The position numbers and the translations under genes were made by a program. Positions 12,897 to 23,411 of a stretch of 64,000 nucleotides of DNA are shown here, piece by piece. The notes beneath the pieces were generated by a model. That model was not told where the DNA came from. It did not search any database and saw only the letters and a program-made list of their open reading frames with translations. Numbering within the stretch: the first letter of the stretch is position 1; the number at the start of each line of letters is the position of its first letter. The stretch covers positions 434,001 to 498,000 of the forward strand of contig NW_026516217.1 in NCBI RefSeq assembly GCF_025602895.1, written 5' to 3'. The DNA is from Polychytrium aggregatum (lineage: Eukaryota > Chytridiomycota > Chytridiomycetes > Polychytriales).

Positions 12897-13374
12897 CCAG
12901 GGCGGGCAGAAAGGACACCATCATGGCACAGGATCAGTTTCCTTTCGAGTGCCGCTAGTCCGAGAAGGAGAAGCCTCGTTAGGAACACTGGAGGATCTCA
13001 ACCTGATCCGAGGATGCTCACCGACGGTAGTGCCAACATCAAAGCAAGACAGCTCCTGGGCGGGCGGACGGATGCCTCGACAGAAAGATAAGCGATTTGG
13101 GGCGGCTTTCGGCGCTTCAGCGAGTTTGCTGTAGCAGAGGGCTGCGAGATGCTGGGAGAAAGAGCGCCAGAGAAGCCGGGCCACACGCTGCACCAAGACT
13201 CACCACAAAAAAGGCGACATTCATGGCGATCCAAGACCCAAGCTGCTCCACGGGTCGGAATGCGAGGGACGGCCCCAATATCGGCCCGACATCTCAGCGA
13301 AGATCCACGCAGGATGAATTTGCGCCGCCAAGTGTATTCATTGGAACTGAAATGACGCCGTATGTCGGATATGC
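12897..13374. other. Intergenic, ASE1 5' side to repeat copy A
   Basis: About 480 bases. It probably contains the ASE1 promoter and possibly a small first exon (an ATGATG on the minus strand at 12924, not in frame with the first recognised exon). No other gene is supported. Confidence 0.4.
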
Positions 13375-13375
13375 C

Positions 13376-13545
13376 CACGCTGGCATCGACGAGCGGGGTC
13401 AACCCTCACAGGTGTGCTGCAAGTGCCGAGAGCCCTCTCGACTGTCGGATCGAGATGCACCAGGTATCGCCATATCGGAGCAGTATCGAACACATCTGGT
13501 CGACTGGCATTGACAGAGCAATGCAGGAGTGTAGTGCATGCTTTC
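13376..13545 (-). repeat. Dispersed short repeat at left end of copy A
   Basis: It holds GGTCGACTGGCATTGA at 13498-13513, shared with 16887-16902, and CGAACACATCT against CGAATACACCC. The outer 120 bases (GTGTGCTGCAAGTGCCGAGA) resemble the sequence at 8728-8760 (GTGTGCTCACAGTGCCGGGA) next to solo copy 1. Confidence 0.65.
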
Positions 13546-14058
13546 AATCCTCTGCCATTTCTCATGCGTTGCTTCCACGGATGCCCGATCATGGTGGCGA
13601 TGGATGGATGCATCGAGGACACAGCCATCTTCCTCAGTCGAGGCTGTGATCTCATTGGGGGTCTGGATGGACTGGAGTTGCAATGGTCATCATCACTCAC
13701 GGAGATCCACTAGCGACAATGCGGGAGAAGGCAGTGCCCCAGGATATCCACGACAACTGGTGTCTGCTCTCGATTGATTTCACGGCCAAGTGCGGTGTGT
13801 GGACTGTCATAGATTGTGAGGGATTTGGACTCGCTTCGGGTTCAGCAACCACAAAGCAGGATCGTCTCACACCACAGCACCAGAGCCATTCTCCAGTGTG
13901 AAGAACTCGCAATCCGATCGGACGAAGTGAGATGTCGGAAGTGGGAGGAAGAAATTTGAATTGGAAGAAACAAGTCGAAACGGAGTGGAGTGGAATGGAA
14001 AACATAGAGAGTAAAACCTGGAGAATGAACACATGACATTGAGCAGCTCCATGCTGAG

Positions 14059-14595
14059 CTACTTTGGGGATGAGCCAAAAGTGTATTCGAACGAATCGTT
14101 GAACACCACTCGACATCCCTTCGGAAGCCCGGAAATCCTCCGGCGAATGATGCTCCATCCAAGACTGAAGGAGCCAGCATATCGGCCAAACGTGCCAGCC
14201 AACAAGGATCGATCGGATGGCCTCATACTTGAGTCCAAATGCAGTGTCTTGAGCGAGGGAAGCTTGTCGACCAGTCCGCTGACTCTGCGAATCGATCGAG
14301 GGACGTGAAGAATCTCGAGCTTGGGATACGAGGGAATGTCATCCAGCGACGCCAATTCGCAGCAAGCTTGCAAGTCGAGGACTGTGAGGGAGCTTTGATT
14401 TACATGCAGATCGGCCAGGCTCACAAATTGACTTGAGAGGACGAGATGATTGAGCTTTGGCATCCTTGGGAGTTGGCTCAATGGTGTGGGGTTTGCGCGA
14501 GGAGATTGTGAGCTTGGTGAGGACGGAGGCTCCTCGGGAACATCGACGAGGGCCTCAATGCCGGTTGGAATGTCGAGCTCAAGCAACATCGGCAC
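14059..14595 (-). CDS. Downstream in-frame segment of LRR gene, copy A (C-terminal part)
   Basis: This segment reads in the same frame as the larger LRR frame immediately upstream and is separated from it by one TGA. It continues the LRR pattern (PMLLELDIPTGIEALVDVPE, LTVLDLQACCELASLDDIPS, YPKLEILHVPRSIRRVSG), so the two are probably parts of one gene. The last 50 codons differ from copy B: AGTFG here against VDMFD, and the ending FGSSPK against FGRFSR. It could be translated after an intron I cannot place, after stop read-through, or not at all. Internal Pro/Ser linker near residue 25. Confidence 0.55.
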   Translation of the reverse strand: MPMLLELDIPTGIEALVDVPEEPPSSPSSQSPRANPTPLSQLPRMPKLNHLVLSSQFVSLADLHVNQSSLTVLDLQACCELASLDDIPSYPKLEILHVPRSIRRVSGLVDKLPSLKTLHLDSSMRPSDRSLLAGTFGRYAGSFSLGWSIIRRRISGLPKGCRVVFNDSFEYTFGSSPK

Positions 14596-14631
14596 CGCTG
14601 ACGGCCAACCAAGAGACGCGAGTCCAATAGA

Positions 14632-16248
14632 TCATGGGGATGTGAGGAGCTTTAGCGAAGGCAGTTCCCTCGGCAAGCCTCCAAGGGACTCGGCGGACTT
14701 GGGGAGCTTTAGCGTCACCAACTTTGGCATCTCAGGCATTCCCTTGAGCGACTTGAGTTCACTGCATTCACTCAGGTCGAACCATGTCAGGCGAGGCAGC
14801 TCGTTTGGCATGCCTTCCAAGGACTCAATGGACTTGGGGAGCACAAGCGCTTTCAGATGTGGCATCTCGGATATTTCCTCGAGCGATTTCAATTGGTTAC
14901 ATTCTTTCAAGCTGAGCCTTTCAAGCATGGGCAGCTCGTTCGGCATGTCTTCAAGGGATTCGATGGACTTGGGGAGCCAAAGTTTCTCCAACTTTGGCAT
15001 CTCAGGCATTCCCTTGAGCGACTTGAGCTCACTGCATTCACGCAGGTCGAGCAGTGTGAGCATTGGCAGCACCTTCTTAGGGACATCTTCAAGGGACTCG
15101 ATGGACTTGGGGAGTTCAAGTTTCTTCAAATTCGGCATCTCGGGCAGTCCTTTGAGCGACTTGAGTTCACTGTACCTCCACAGGTCGAGCTGTGCTAGCA
15201 TGGGCAGCTCCTTTGGCATGCCTTCAAGGGACTCAATGGACTTGGGGAGCCAAAGTTTCTCCAGCTTTGGCATCTCAGGCATTCCCTTGAGCGATTTGAG
15301 TTCACTGCATTCACTCAGATCGAGCCTCGTAAGCATGGACAACTCCTTCGGCGTGCCTTCAAGGGACTTGATGGACTCGGGAAGCTGAAGTGACTTCAAC
15401 TTGGGCATCTCAGGCATTCCCTTGAGTGATGCCAGCTCACTGCATCTATTCATATCGAGCCTTGTAAGCATGGGCAGGACCCTCGGCATGCCTTCCAAGC
15501 TGATCAGCGAACCAGCCACTTGATTCCAGTCTCTATGCTCGATCGCCAGATTTGAAATATCGGAGAGTGTCTTGGGCCATCCAGACACTTCCAGAAATGA
15601 CACATCCTCGATTATCAGCTCCCGTTTGTTTGCGCCGTCGATCCATGGGATGTCGAATGGCAAAAGCCTGGAAACATAGGTGTTTCTGTCTCTGCTCTGG
15701 TTGGGTCGAATGGTGACACTGTACGCTCCTTCGACCACTATTGGCCACTGGGAGCGAAAATTTTGACTCTCAGCGATGGTGATCATCTCCTCGACGGATG
15801 GCTGCTTGGAACTGTTTGGTCTTGCGTCCTCAGGAAAGCGGAACTCTGGATCGGTCACTTGACAGAAGCGTTGCACTCGGCTAAACAGCTGTTCGTCTCG
15901 ATAGACTTCGGACCAGAACTCGTTCTCCTTCTCCAGCATCGATGAGTTGGTTGGCTTGTGCTGATTCTGGCGAAGTGCATAGCAGAGGAGCCCTTGGGCC
16001 ACTTTTAACCGATCGATGGAGGGATCGACACCGTCGAACAGGAATTCAGGTGTGATTTGCAAGTCGGCAAGCGATACCTGCACCCATATTTTGTCGGTAT
16101 CGAGGATGGCCCGAGTCTGCTTCGAGACTCTCAGAAGCTTGGTGAGCAAGGGTGGACTCGCAGTGTGAATGAAGGCGTCATTTGTGATCAGGATGGTGAG
16201 CAGGTCGAAGCGAGCGAGGTCCTCCTGGATCAGGGTTGATTCTGCCAT
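14632..16248 (-). CDS. F-box-like leucine-rich-repeat protein, copy A
   Basis: 538 residues from MAESTLIQEDLARFDLLTIL to the TGA at 14632. The start at 16248 is preferred because the longer upstream reading (to 16710) runs through GGATTGGAGT repeats and low-complexity sequence. Residues about 8-60 resemble an F-box (LLRVSKQTRAILDTDKIWVQ), followed by an unassigned 150-residue spacer. From about residue 250 there are six paired-LRR units of 45-46 residues: LTRLDLSECSELKSLKGMP, then EMPKLEKLWLPKSIESLEG. The hydrophobic spacing is that of LRRs, with Cys and Leu on the concave strand. F-box/LRR proteins usually act as SCF ubiquitin-ligase substrate receptors; that role here is inference. The encoded sequence is identical to copy B. 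Confidence 0.75.
   Translation of the reverse strand: MAESTLIQEDLARFDLLTILITNDAFIHTASPPLLTKLLRVSKQTRAILDTDKIWVQVSLADLQITPEFLFDGVDPSIDRLKVAQGLLCYALRQNQHKPTNSSMLEKENEFWSEVYRDEQLFSRVQRFCQVTDPEFRFPEDARPNSSKQPSVEEMITIAESQNFRSQWPIVVEGAYSVTIRPNQSRDRNTYVSRLLPFDIPWIDGANKRELIIEDVSFLEVSGWPKTLSDISNLAIEHRDWNQVAGSLISLEGMPRVLPMLTRLDMNRCSELASLKGMPEMPKLKSLQLPESIKSLEGTPKELSMLTRLDLSECSELKSLKGMPEMPKLEKLWLPKSIESLEGMPKELPMLAQLDLWRYSELKSLKGLPEMPNLKKLELPKSIESLEDVPKKVLPMLTLLDLRECSELKSLKGMPEMPKLEKLWLPKSIESLEDMPNELPMLERLSLKECNQLKSLEEISEMPHLKALVLPKSIESLEGMPNELPRLTWFDLSECSELKSLKGMPEMPKLVTLKLPKSAESLGGLPRELPSLKLLTSP
14640..15500. repeat. Tandem 135-138-base LRR-coding units, copy A
   Basis: Six consecutive units recur every 135 or 138 bases, each containing a near-identical block CTCAAGGGAATGCCTGAGAT on the coding strand. 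High nucleotide identity between units indicates recent internal duplication or gene conversion. Confidence 0.85.
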
Positions 16249-16649
16249 CGTTTCGGTTGAAGCAGGCGTGGCAGAAAGGAGCGATGGAGACAGGCCGCAG
16301 ATGGGAGACAGCCGAGGCAGATCGGAGAGGCGGGATGATGATGAAGAAGCAGGAGCAACGACGAACAAGCAGAGGCGACAGCGGGGTGTATGAGGGGCGA
16401 TGTGCTGATTTCTCGTTGATACCGTCCACATGGTGTGGCTTGGTGATACCATCGTCATACAGACCTGCTGTTTCGGGACGGGTGTCACCCAGCCAGAACA
16501 ATATTCCTGTGAAGCAAGATTCCATCCGATTCGGCCTGCAGCGACAGATGTGTGCTGGGCAACACATATCGACAGATGAATGGGATGACATGGACGGCAG
16601 AGCGTTGATGGGCAGTCCCAAGCCGGTGGACATGGGGAGTACGGTCTGG

Positions 16650-16705
16650 GACAGTTGTCTGAATCCACTCCAATCCACTCCAATCCGCTCCAATCCATGA
16701 ATGGC
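16650..16705. repeat. CCAATCCACT short repeat upstream of LRR copy A
   Basis: Three to four imperfect copies of CCACTCCAAT lie upstream of the LRR start. The mirror sequence is at 37568-37608 in copy B. CCACTCC runs also occur downstream of the LRR frame in both copies. Confidence 0.6.
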
Positions 16706-16857
16706 ATCAACGAGGTGAAGTGCCATGTGGGAGGTGGAGGGCTCGACAGTGTCCAACTTCTCCCGAGACTTGTCAGTGCTTTTTGATCGACTCAGTTTGT
16801 TTGGAATGGAACTGGACAGAGTGTTCCTGGGTGTCTCTCACGTCAATCCTTGCCTGT

Positions 16858-16996
16858 TGGTTTCCAGAGCAGTCTCGAATACACCCGGTCGACTGGCATT
16901 GATGTTGCGATGTGAGAGTGTGACTGTATGCATCCGACATTTGGACAGCTTCGTGCAAACTATTCTTGATATCAAGACACTCGACCTTCTCCGGTC
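16858..16996 (-). repeat. Dispersed short repeat at right end of copy A
   Basis: Terminal part of the inverted unit. The 16-mer GGTCGACTGGCATTGA at 16887-16902 also occurs in the same orientation at 13498-13513 near the left end, with flanking similarity (TCGAAcACA before, GAGTGT...TGCATGC-like after). The unit is therefore bounded by related direct repeats. Confidence 0.7.
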
Positions 16997-17905
16997 GCCC
17001 CGCCTCCCATTTCCTTGGAACCGGGACACTCTCCTTCGGCCAGGACTATTTTTTGTTCTGGAACGTGAAAACCCACCGCCCATCACAACCATGCCCAAAT
17101 AGTATTCTCACAGTGCCTGGAAATCAAGTGACTCGAACCCCCCAGTGTCTTGATATCGAGAGGCCACAGAGATGCCCAGACGGTCGGATGCATGCACCAC
17201 TTCCACAACAACGCAGCCAACAACATGATCGCATTATGTCACTTGATGGTCGCCACATGTGTATTCAAGACCATGCCACCTAAACCGACCGGTTGGATCG
17301 CACTTCCTGCACACTTGGTCCTCTGATACCGGGACAATGGACGCTATCCCATTTTATTTCTGGATTGATTGTATGATCGATGGCGAGCGTTCGGCTGTAA
17401 TTATGCAGTGAGAAAGCGTGGAGAGCGATAACGGGCGACTCGGCGCGGTGAATCCTTCTCTCCAGATCATGACGCCACGGCCGCTGTTTAACAGACCACG
17501 AGCTTTCAAGCAGCGAGTGAGAAAAATAAAGGGAGTATATGTGTGCGAGAACGTGTGCCATGAAGATAAAGATCAACGCAAGAGTGGTTGCGGATACAAG
17601 TATAGTCCTCTTCGCGAGGAGCTCTTGAAGAACGAAAGCACAGGTTTGGGAGTGACGGAAGCAGAGATTTGCCGCCTCGGGAACAAGTAAGGTGGTTGAG
17701 CGACTCACAGCTACTGCGAGACGGTGCCAAGAGCCAGCAGATCAAGATGGCTATCCACAACCTGTCGGATGAGGACCAGCGCGAATGTCAGTCAAGGACA
17801 GATAGGGCTAGGATCGCTCAAGCACACTTTGCGGGACTGCTCCATCAGGACTGCTGCGGATCCACGAATCTATGAACTGGGAGCCACCCTCGTCTGTTCT
17901 GGACA
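16997..17905. other. Gene-poor stretch between repeat copy A and MIC60
   Basis: About 900 bases without a supported gene apart from a possible terminal MIC60 exon near its right end. It holds a second solo copy of the dispersed repeat (17140-17285). The remainder is A+T-richer than its surroundings and shows no clear structure. Confidence 0.5.
17140..17285 (+). repeat. Dispersed short repeat, divergent solo copy 2
   Basis: The ordered blocks CAGTGTCTTGATATCGAGAG, GTCGGATGCATGCACCACTT and CATGTGTATTCAAGACCATG match the blocks seen at 8770-8905 and at 37273-37411. Confidence 0.65.
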
Positions 17906-20630
17906 CTAGTGCGTCGCACAATTCCTTGGGCTTACCTCGATGGCTTGGCGAACTTCGAGATGCCGGCGAGCAGCCTTCAGCCAGTCACCGGCCAGGATCT
18001 TGGGCCAGCCCTTGAGCTGATTTAGCTCCCGAGTGGCCTGCTCGAGCTCGCCGAGGCGTAGATGCTGCTCGGTGCGGGCCAGGATGGCCTCACAATCCTC
18101 GCCAGGAATCAGGCCGTGCTTCTTGAAGAGCAGGTTGGAGCTCACACGCGAGACAATGTACGAGATCGGGCCACCCTTCTCAGGCATAAGTTGGGCCTGG
18201 CGGACATACTTAGCAACGCTGTAGAAGCGTTTCTTCAGTCCGTCAAACGGAACGATGCCGCTCCTGGAGACATCCTCGGGAATCGACTCGAGCACAGACT
18301 CGATCAGGGCATCGCCCTTGCCAAGCTTTCGCAGGATCTGAATCTCGGTAGAGAAGGGCTGGACAGTGTTGGCATCCAACGAGCCTCGTAGGGCCTTCAG
18401 AGCCGTCTGAAGCAGATGGATGCGGTGCTTGAGCTGTCCGAACTCGCCGGCGTCGATGCTGATCTTCTCGAGTTGCATCAGCTTGAGGGAAAGGTGGTCC
18501 AGTCGGGCCAGGCGGCCGTCGCGCTCTTGATCAACTCGAGCCTTGATCTCCTTCTGCCAGTACTCGTCCAGATCTTTGGATTGGCGCACCAGCTCGGACT
18601 TGAACAAGTCGTTCAGGCGCTCAATCTCGGAAATCAGCTCGGCTTTGTGTTGGTCACGCTCGGTAGCAAGGACTCGCTCGTGCTTCAGGCTCTCAGCTTC
18701 GTGTTGCTCCGCTAAGGCGATCTGGAACCGGAGGACCTCGGTGTCCAAGAATGCCTTGAACTGCTCGCTCTGTTTCTCGAGCTCGCGGTCGATGTGACGA
18801 GCCTCCTCGGCCTCGATGTGAGCCAAAGCTAGGCTCAGGTCCACCAAGGTTTCGCGCGCCTTGGCCAGGCGTTCATCTGGATGCGACTGGAGATAGCTCC
18901 CGATGTACTCGGAGAGGGCGTGGATGCCTTCGGCCATACGCCGATAGCTGGGGTGCTCGTGTGTGATTTCAGGCAAGGTAAACTCTGGCAGTGTCGCGAC
19001 AGGAGCAGAGTCGGAGGCGGGCAAGGCTTCATCATTGCTCGGCCGGGCCTCGGATGAGCTCCTGGTCTCAATCAAACCAAGCAACAGGCTTGGGTCGCCG
19101 AGCTCGCCGTCAAAGCTGACTGATTCAGCAATTTCCTTGGTGAGGGCCGGGGTGGGGTCCTCGGGGATCAAATTGATGATCTCTTTGATCTCGACGTGCT
19201 TGATTTCGACAGGATCCACCAACAAATCGGTCTCGTTGAGCTCGCCATCGGTCGTCAGCGTCTCGGCAATCTCCTGGGTGAGTTCAGGGACAGGGTCCTC
19301 GGGAAGGATGTGGTGGCGATGATGAGACTCGCCTTGGGCTGACTTCTCAGCAGCAGCAGCCTCCGACTTAGCCACTTCGACGGCAGCAACGGTAGCAGCG
19401 GCGGCGGCAACAGCAGGGACAGTAGCTGTGGTCGTCTCGCGGGGCTGGGACGACTCCTTCGCAGCGGCGGGGGCAGCAACAGTCTCGGGCGCCTCGGGCT
19501 TCTTGGGAGACGAGGCCGGGCTGGGCTTGGTCTCGGTCGCGGGAGGGATAGAGGCTGATTTCTTGGGCTTCTCAGGCGCAGGCTGGCCAGTGACGGTGCT
19601 CTTGACGCTCTCGAACGTGTAGACAACCTTGTTGGAAGCGTCCTTGACCGAGTTCTCGACCTTGTGGTATGTATCGACAGTGGCTTCCTGGACCTTGCCG
19701 ACAAACTCTACCGTGTCGTGGACGTAACCACCAACGGTCGTGGCAATCTCGGAAGCCTTCTTGGAGGTGGTGTCGTAGATCTCCAGAGCCGAGTCCTTGG
19801 CATCGTTGGCAGCCTTCCCAACTTTGGAGATCGTTGCAGTGGCAACGTCCTTCGCGTCGCTGGCGGCTTGGACAGCTTCTCCGAGCTTCTTGTCGAAAGA
19901 TTGCTTGAGCTCGGTTGCGGTCTGGGTGGCCTGGCCGAGGGTTTCCGAAGCCTTGCTCGAATAGTCACCGATGGTCTGCGTGACCTTGGCCGTCTGGACT
20001 GACACTTGCTCCTGCACCTCCTGGATCGAGGTCGACTGGATCTTCTCAGCACCGATCTTGACGGCATCGAGGGCAGCTTCGCCTCCGGGGACGCCCGATT
20101 CAATCCAGAGCTTTCGGAACTGGGGGTCGTGGTTGGCATAGTAAGCGGCTCCGACATATCCCGATCCAAGGAGCACCGAGGTCGCAAGTGTCCATCGGAC
20201 CAGCGAGAAGGACTTTGGTGTGGATGAGGCCGAGGCGTAGAGCCGGATGCCCTGCGGGACCAAGTAAAGCAGGCAAGCGTCAGTGGCAAGACGGAAGCAG
20301 AGCTGCCGACCAGGGGTGGGGAGTTTGAAATGGCAAGCCGAGTTTGCGACACGCACGCCGACTGAGGGCTAGATCCTCCTGGTTGCCGTAGTATCAACAT
20401 GCGCCAGATGTCCTCTGGGATTGGCCATTGGAAAGGCGGCAGGATCCAGTATCCCTGATAACGAGGCCGCGGCGCTGTGGCATCCCTGGCCGACAGCGGG
20501 AGGCCGAACTGAGAGTCGCGCGAGGCTAGATCCACGAGGGCCGGCGACGAGCACTTCAGCAGGAAGTTGTATTTACCTTGTGCATGAACAGCGAGTGGGA
20601 CGGTCTGGCGACTCTTCCAGTCCGTAGCAT
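17906..20630 (-). CDS. MIC60: MICOS complex subunit Mic60 (mitofilin)
   Basis: Inner-membrane organiser of cristae junctions. Exon 1 (20630-20577) encodes a presequence, MLRTGRVARPSHSLFMHK. After a 325-base intron, exon 2 (from 20251) starts GIRLYASASSTPKSF, followed by one membrane helix (LVRWTLATSVLLGSGYVGAA), a long Ala/Ser/Thr/Pro-rich intermembrane stretch, coiled coil (about 18400-18900), and the mitofilin signature ending LNQLKGWPKILAGDWLKAAR then HLEVRQAIE. A GTAAGC donor follows IE at 17935, so a short last exon may lie further left; reading straight through stops at 17906. An internal duplication occurs in the linker (PEDPVPELTQEIAE and PEDPTPALTKEIAE). Confidence 0.9.
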
Positions 20631-20942
20631 GGTTGCGGGCGACGACGGAGGGAAATGAGCCGTTGGCTGAGGCAGATGGTGCTGGCAGATGCCTTGGCTC
20701 ATCCAGGACCAGAGCCCCCGTTTTGCGCTTTTTCGAGGGCGCGGACAGCGATTCGAGTGCACTCGAGCCAGACAACACCCTGGATTGTCGCTGTCGCACA
20801 GACACTGGATCGAGCCGGCGGGCCGGCAGAACCCACACCCGCACAGCGACCGGCAACCGGCAGCACAGTCGATTCCCAGGCTCGGCACGATCGCAGCCAC
20901 GCAGTATATTATGCATGCAGCGCATCTCGGTGGTCGATCGGC
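20631..20942. other. MIC60 promoter and RRP41 3' flank
   Basis: About 310 bases between two minus-strand genes, GC-rich. No coding sequence is supported. Confidence 0.5.
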
Positions 20943-22490
20943 CTATGAGATGGTTTGGGCCCTTGTCTTGGTGATCTTGCGGATGGCCTCGTCCAGGATG
21001 TCCAGGACAGCCGCACACCCGTCGTTGGCCAGGTTCATTGTCGCCTCAAAGTGGTCCAGATGCAGCCGTGCTTCGAGCTGCAAGCGAGCGAGCGAGAGTG
21101 CATCGTGGTGCGATGTCGTTGAGCATTGGGGCAGGCATTTAGCGGCCCGGTAGTCGGCCTGACACCCAATCTTGCGGTAATCAGAGCTCATCCATGCAGA
21201 TATTGAGGACGGCAAAGCTTACCCCAAGCATAGTGACCTTGCCTGTCTTTGGTAGAATGGCCATTGTGAGAGCCGGCACTTCGGCCATTTCCTCGATATA
21301 GTTCAGATCTGACAGCAAGCGAGACCGGGCGCAGCAGCAATCACAGCGATGCAAGATTAGCTTGGAGACCCAGTCGTGCCGCTCTGTCACTTTCGCAAAT
21401 ATGCTGTGACCGCACTACAGCGACGAAGGTTGTAGCATCGAGCCTCGGTGCCTGCTCCTCCGTTACGAGTACTGATGTTGTCGCGACGGCGGACGATCGC
21501 CGTCCCAAAGCAATTCCAACGCGCAACTCAACTCACCCAAGATGGCGTGGTCGTTGGCGAATCCGGACGAGCAGGCAGCGACATAGTCGGTCATGGCGAT
21601 GCCTGCATCAATCAGGGCGAGAGTAGTTGCGTTGATGGCAGTATGCAAGATGCCTGCCTCGTGTGCGCAGTCGTATGGGACGAATCAGCATCTAGAGTGA
21701 TGGTTCCGTGTCCGATCCAACAGTCATCAACGTCGCATGCGACGCAGCCGATCACGGGCAAAGCAAGAGAGCGTTCACATATCCGCAGCTTGCTGGCCAC
21801 ATACCGCCGTCTGTCTGAAGAATCTGGATGAAGATGGCGATCTCGGAGCGAGCATACGCCTGTGCCATGATCACCGGCTCAAAGGTTTGTCGGATGGTGG
21901 TGCCGAGTTCAAGAAGACGTCTGGAGGTGGGCAGAATTACATGAGTGCCAGACGCTGGCTCGACGCAGTACTAGTCTTTGAGTACATGGCAGGATATCTG
22001 CCAGATGACTGTGGTGGTCTACTAGACAGATGCCCAAGCCGTTTTGCCGGTGGCTCAGCGAGAGCATTTCATGCGGAGCTATCGAGGACGCACCTGTCCT
22101 GTCGCAACTTCTCCTTGTGCTCGCCCGAGCTGAAGCTTGCGACATTGAACTCGACTGATATGAACGCTCGATCGTGGACGGCCTGACCTTTTTTCTGTGG
22201 CTACGTTGCATATCATACCGCCCAAGGGCCATGTTGTGTGGATCGATACTATTGTTTAGTCCAGGCCCGCAACCTCGACATCCAGGGGCATGCCGGGCGG
22301 AGGACGCATCAAACTGGGCAAGCCGCCGTGCGTAAAATACCTCTCGAGGTCCGTAGACGGCTGCCAGACACTTTGTGTTTCCAATCTCGATGTATGCAGA
22401 CCCGTCGGCCTGTGTGAAGATCCCGGTGCGGCAGTTGATGCGTCTCAGCTCACCAGGCCGCCTTCCATCCACTCGCAGTCCTGCGGACGG
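20943..22490 (-). CDS. RRP41: Exosome complex subunit Rrp41 (Ski6/EXOSC4)
   Basis: RNase PH-fold subunit of the exosome ring for 3'-5' RNA processing and decay. Minus-strand exons read: LRVDGRRPGELRRINCRTGI then FTQADGSAYIEIGNTKCLAA and VYGPRE (about 22340-22480); a helix with the RQTFEPVIMAQAYARSEIAI-type segment (about 21820-21910); ILHTAINATTLALIDAGIAM then TDYVAACSSGFANDHAILG (about 21533-21650); DLNYIEEMAEVPALTMAILP (about 21230-21310); and a final exon LEARLHLDHFEATMNLANDG to the stop at 20943. Order and motifs match human EXOSC4 along the whole length. A TAA lies in frame just before the first exon shown, so the true initiation exon is further upstream and not identified. Confidence 0.88.
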
Positions 22491-23411
22491 AATCGAAAGT
22501 CGTTAGCGCCACGCTGCCGCGATAGGGCCGTTGCCGAGCGCTGCACTAACTAATAACCACATTGCTGCATCGGGTGCCGCCCTCGCAGCTGGATGCCCGA
22601 TGGCGATGGTCGGCCAAACACGGCATTCACGATCGCATGCTTGTCAGCGCCAAACAGTGTGAGCTGACGTACCCTCGGGGGAAACGATCTCGTGTCTTGA
22701 CATGGCAGGGCGCTATCGGTCTTGGTGCAGTGGGGCGATGGCGGGGCGATGGCGGGGCGCTTGTCGATTGCCGTGCTCCTGCAGCCCGTATTCCAGATCA
22801 GCAACAGCGAGGCCAGTTCCGAGATCGGCGCTCCGAGATCCAGATCCAGATCCAGATCCCGCCCGGCTTTGCACGTATTAATTTAATATCTGTGGCCAGA
22901 CTGTGGCCGGCCGCGCGGCGCCTGTCCCCGGCCTCCGATCGCACCATCTTGTCCTTGCGACCCATCTCGGCCGTCGTCTCGGCCATCCGTCTTGGCCATC
23001 GTCCTTCCTGCTTGGCGCTGCATACCCCTCCCGGCGCAGTCTCGCTCCCGACGCTGCTACTACCGCCGTCTGCTTGTCCTGCGGCCTTTGCTCTCGCTCT
23101 CCGCTCAGTCCCCCATGGGCACTGCCCCTCCGTCTGCTCTTGTTGCTGCAGTGCCCCCCTCCGCGCTTCGCTCTTGATCGTCAGGCTCCCTCTGCCCTGC
23201 CCTGGCGTTTGTCCTTTGGCTCGACAGTGCAGATCCCGGCCTGTGCCTGCTGCATCTCTGTTTTCATATTTTTATCCCGCGGCGCTCTTGCTGCTCTGTT
23301 GCGTCAGGCCGTGGGCTGCCGCACCCTGTTCGTTCTATTCTCCTTTCAGTGCTTGTGATCCCACAGTTCCTGTCTTCGCACCAGCGGCCCCAGCTGTGAG
23401 CAGCCCTCGAA
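22491..23411. other. Divergent promoter and 5' regions of RRP41 and ADA3
   Basis: About 920 bases, C+T-rich on the plus strand from 22900 on, which suggests a long 5' UTR of ADA3. It contains short tandem repeats: CGATGGCGGGG (about 22735-22762) and CCAGAT (22839-22862). Open frames here lack any recognisable protein. The RRP41 first exon should be inside the left part. Confidence 0.5.
22837..22862. repeat. CCAGAT hexanucleotide repeat
   Basis: Four tandem copies in the divergent RRP41/ADA3 promoter region. Confidence 0.7.

Larger units (their letters stand above)
13375..16996. repeat. 3,622-base inverted repeat, copy A (carries LRR gene)
   Basis: The reverse complement of this stretch matches 37273-40894 base for base in length. 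The 538-residue main LRR reading frame and its upstream extension translate identically in both copies. Homology begins at CCACGCTGGCATCGACGAGC (13375) and ends at CTCGACCTTCTCCGGTC (16996); sequence outside these points is unrelated between the two loci. About 20.3 kb separates the copies. Substitutions are concentrated in 13945-14200, with a few more at the left end (13400-13520). Confidence 0.95.

Noticed and set aside
14450-15388. 312-residue Ser/Gly-rich open frame antisense to LRR copy A (and its twin at 38881-39819)
   Set aside because: It is the opposite strand of the LRR repeats; its own repeats simply mirror the LRR units, and it has no independent family resemblance.
17128-17150. 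tRNA-like GACTCGAACCCCCC near the repeat
   Set aside because: No cloverleaf arms can be drawn around it.
19708-21018. Long Arg/Pro/Ser-rich frames overlapping MIC60 in other frames
   Set aside because: They are shadows of the Ala/Ser-rich Mic60 coding region in GC-rich DNA, with no domain recognised.
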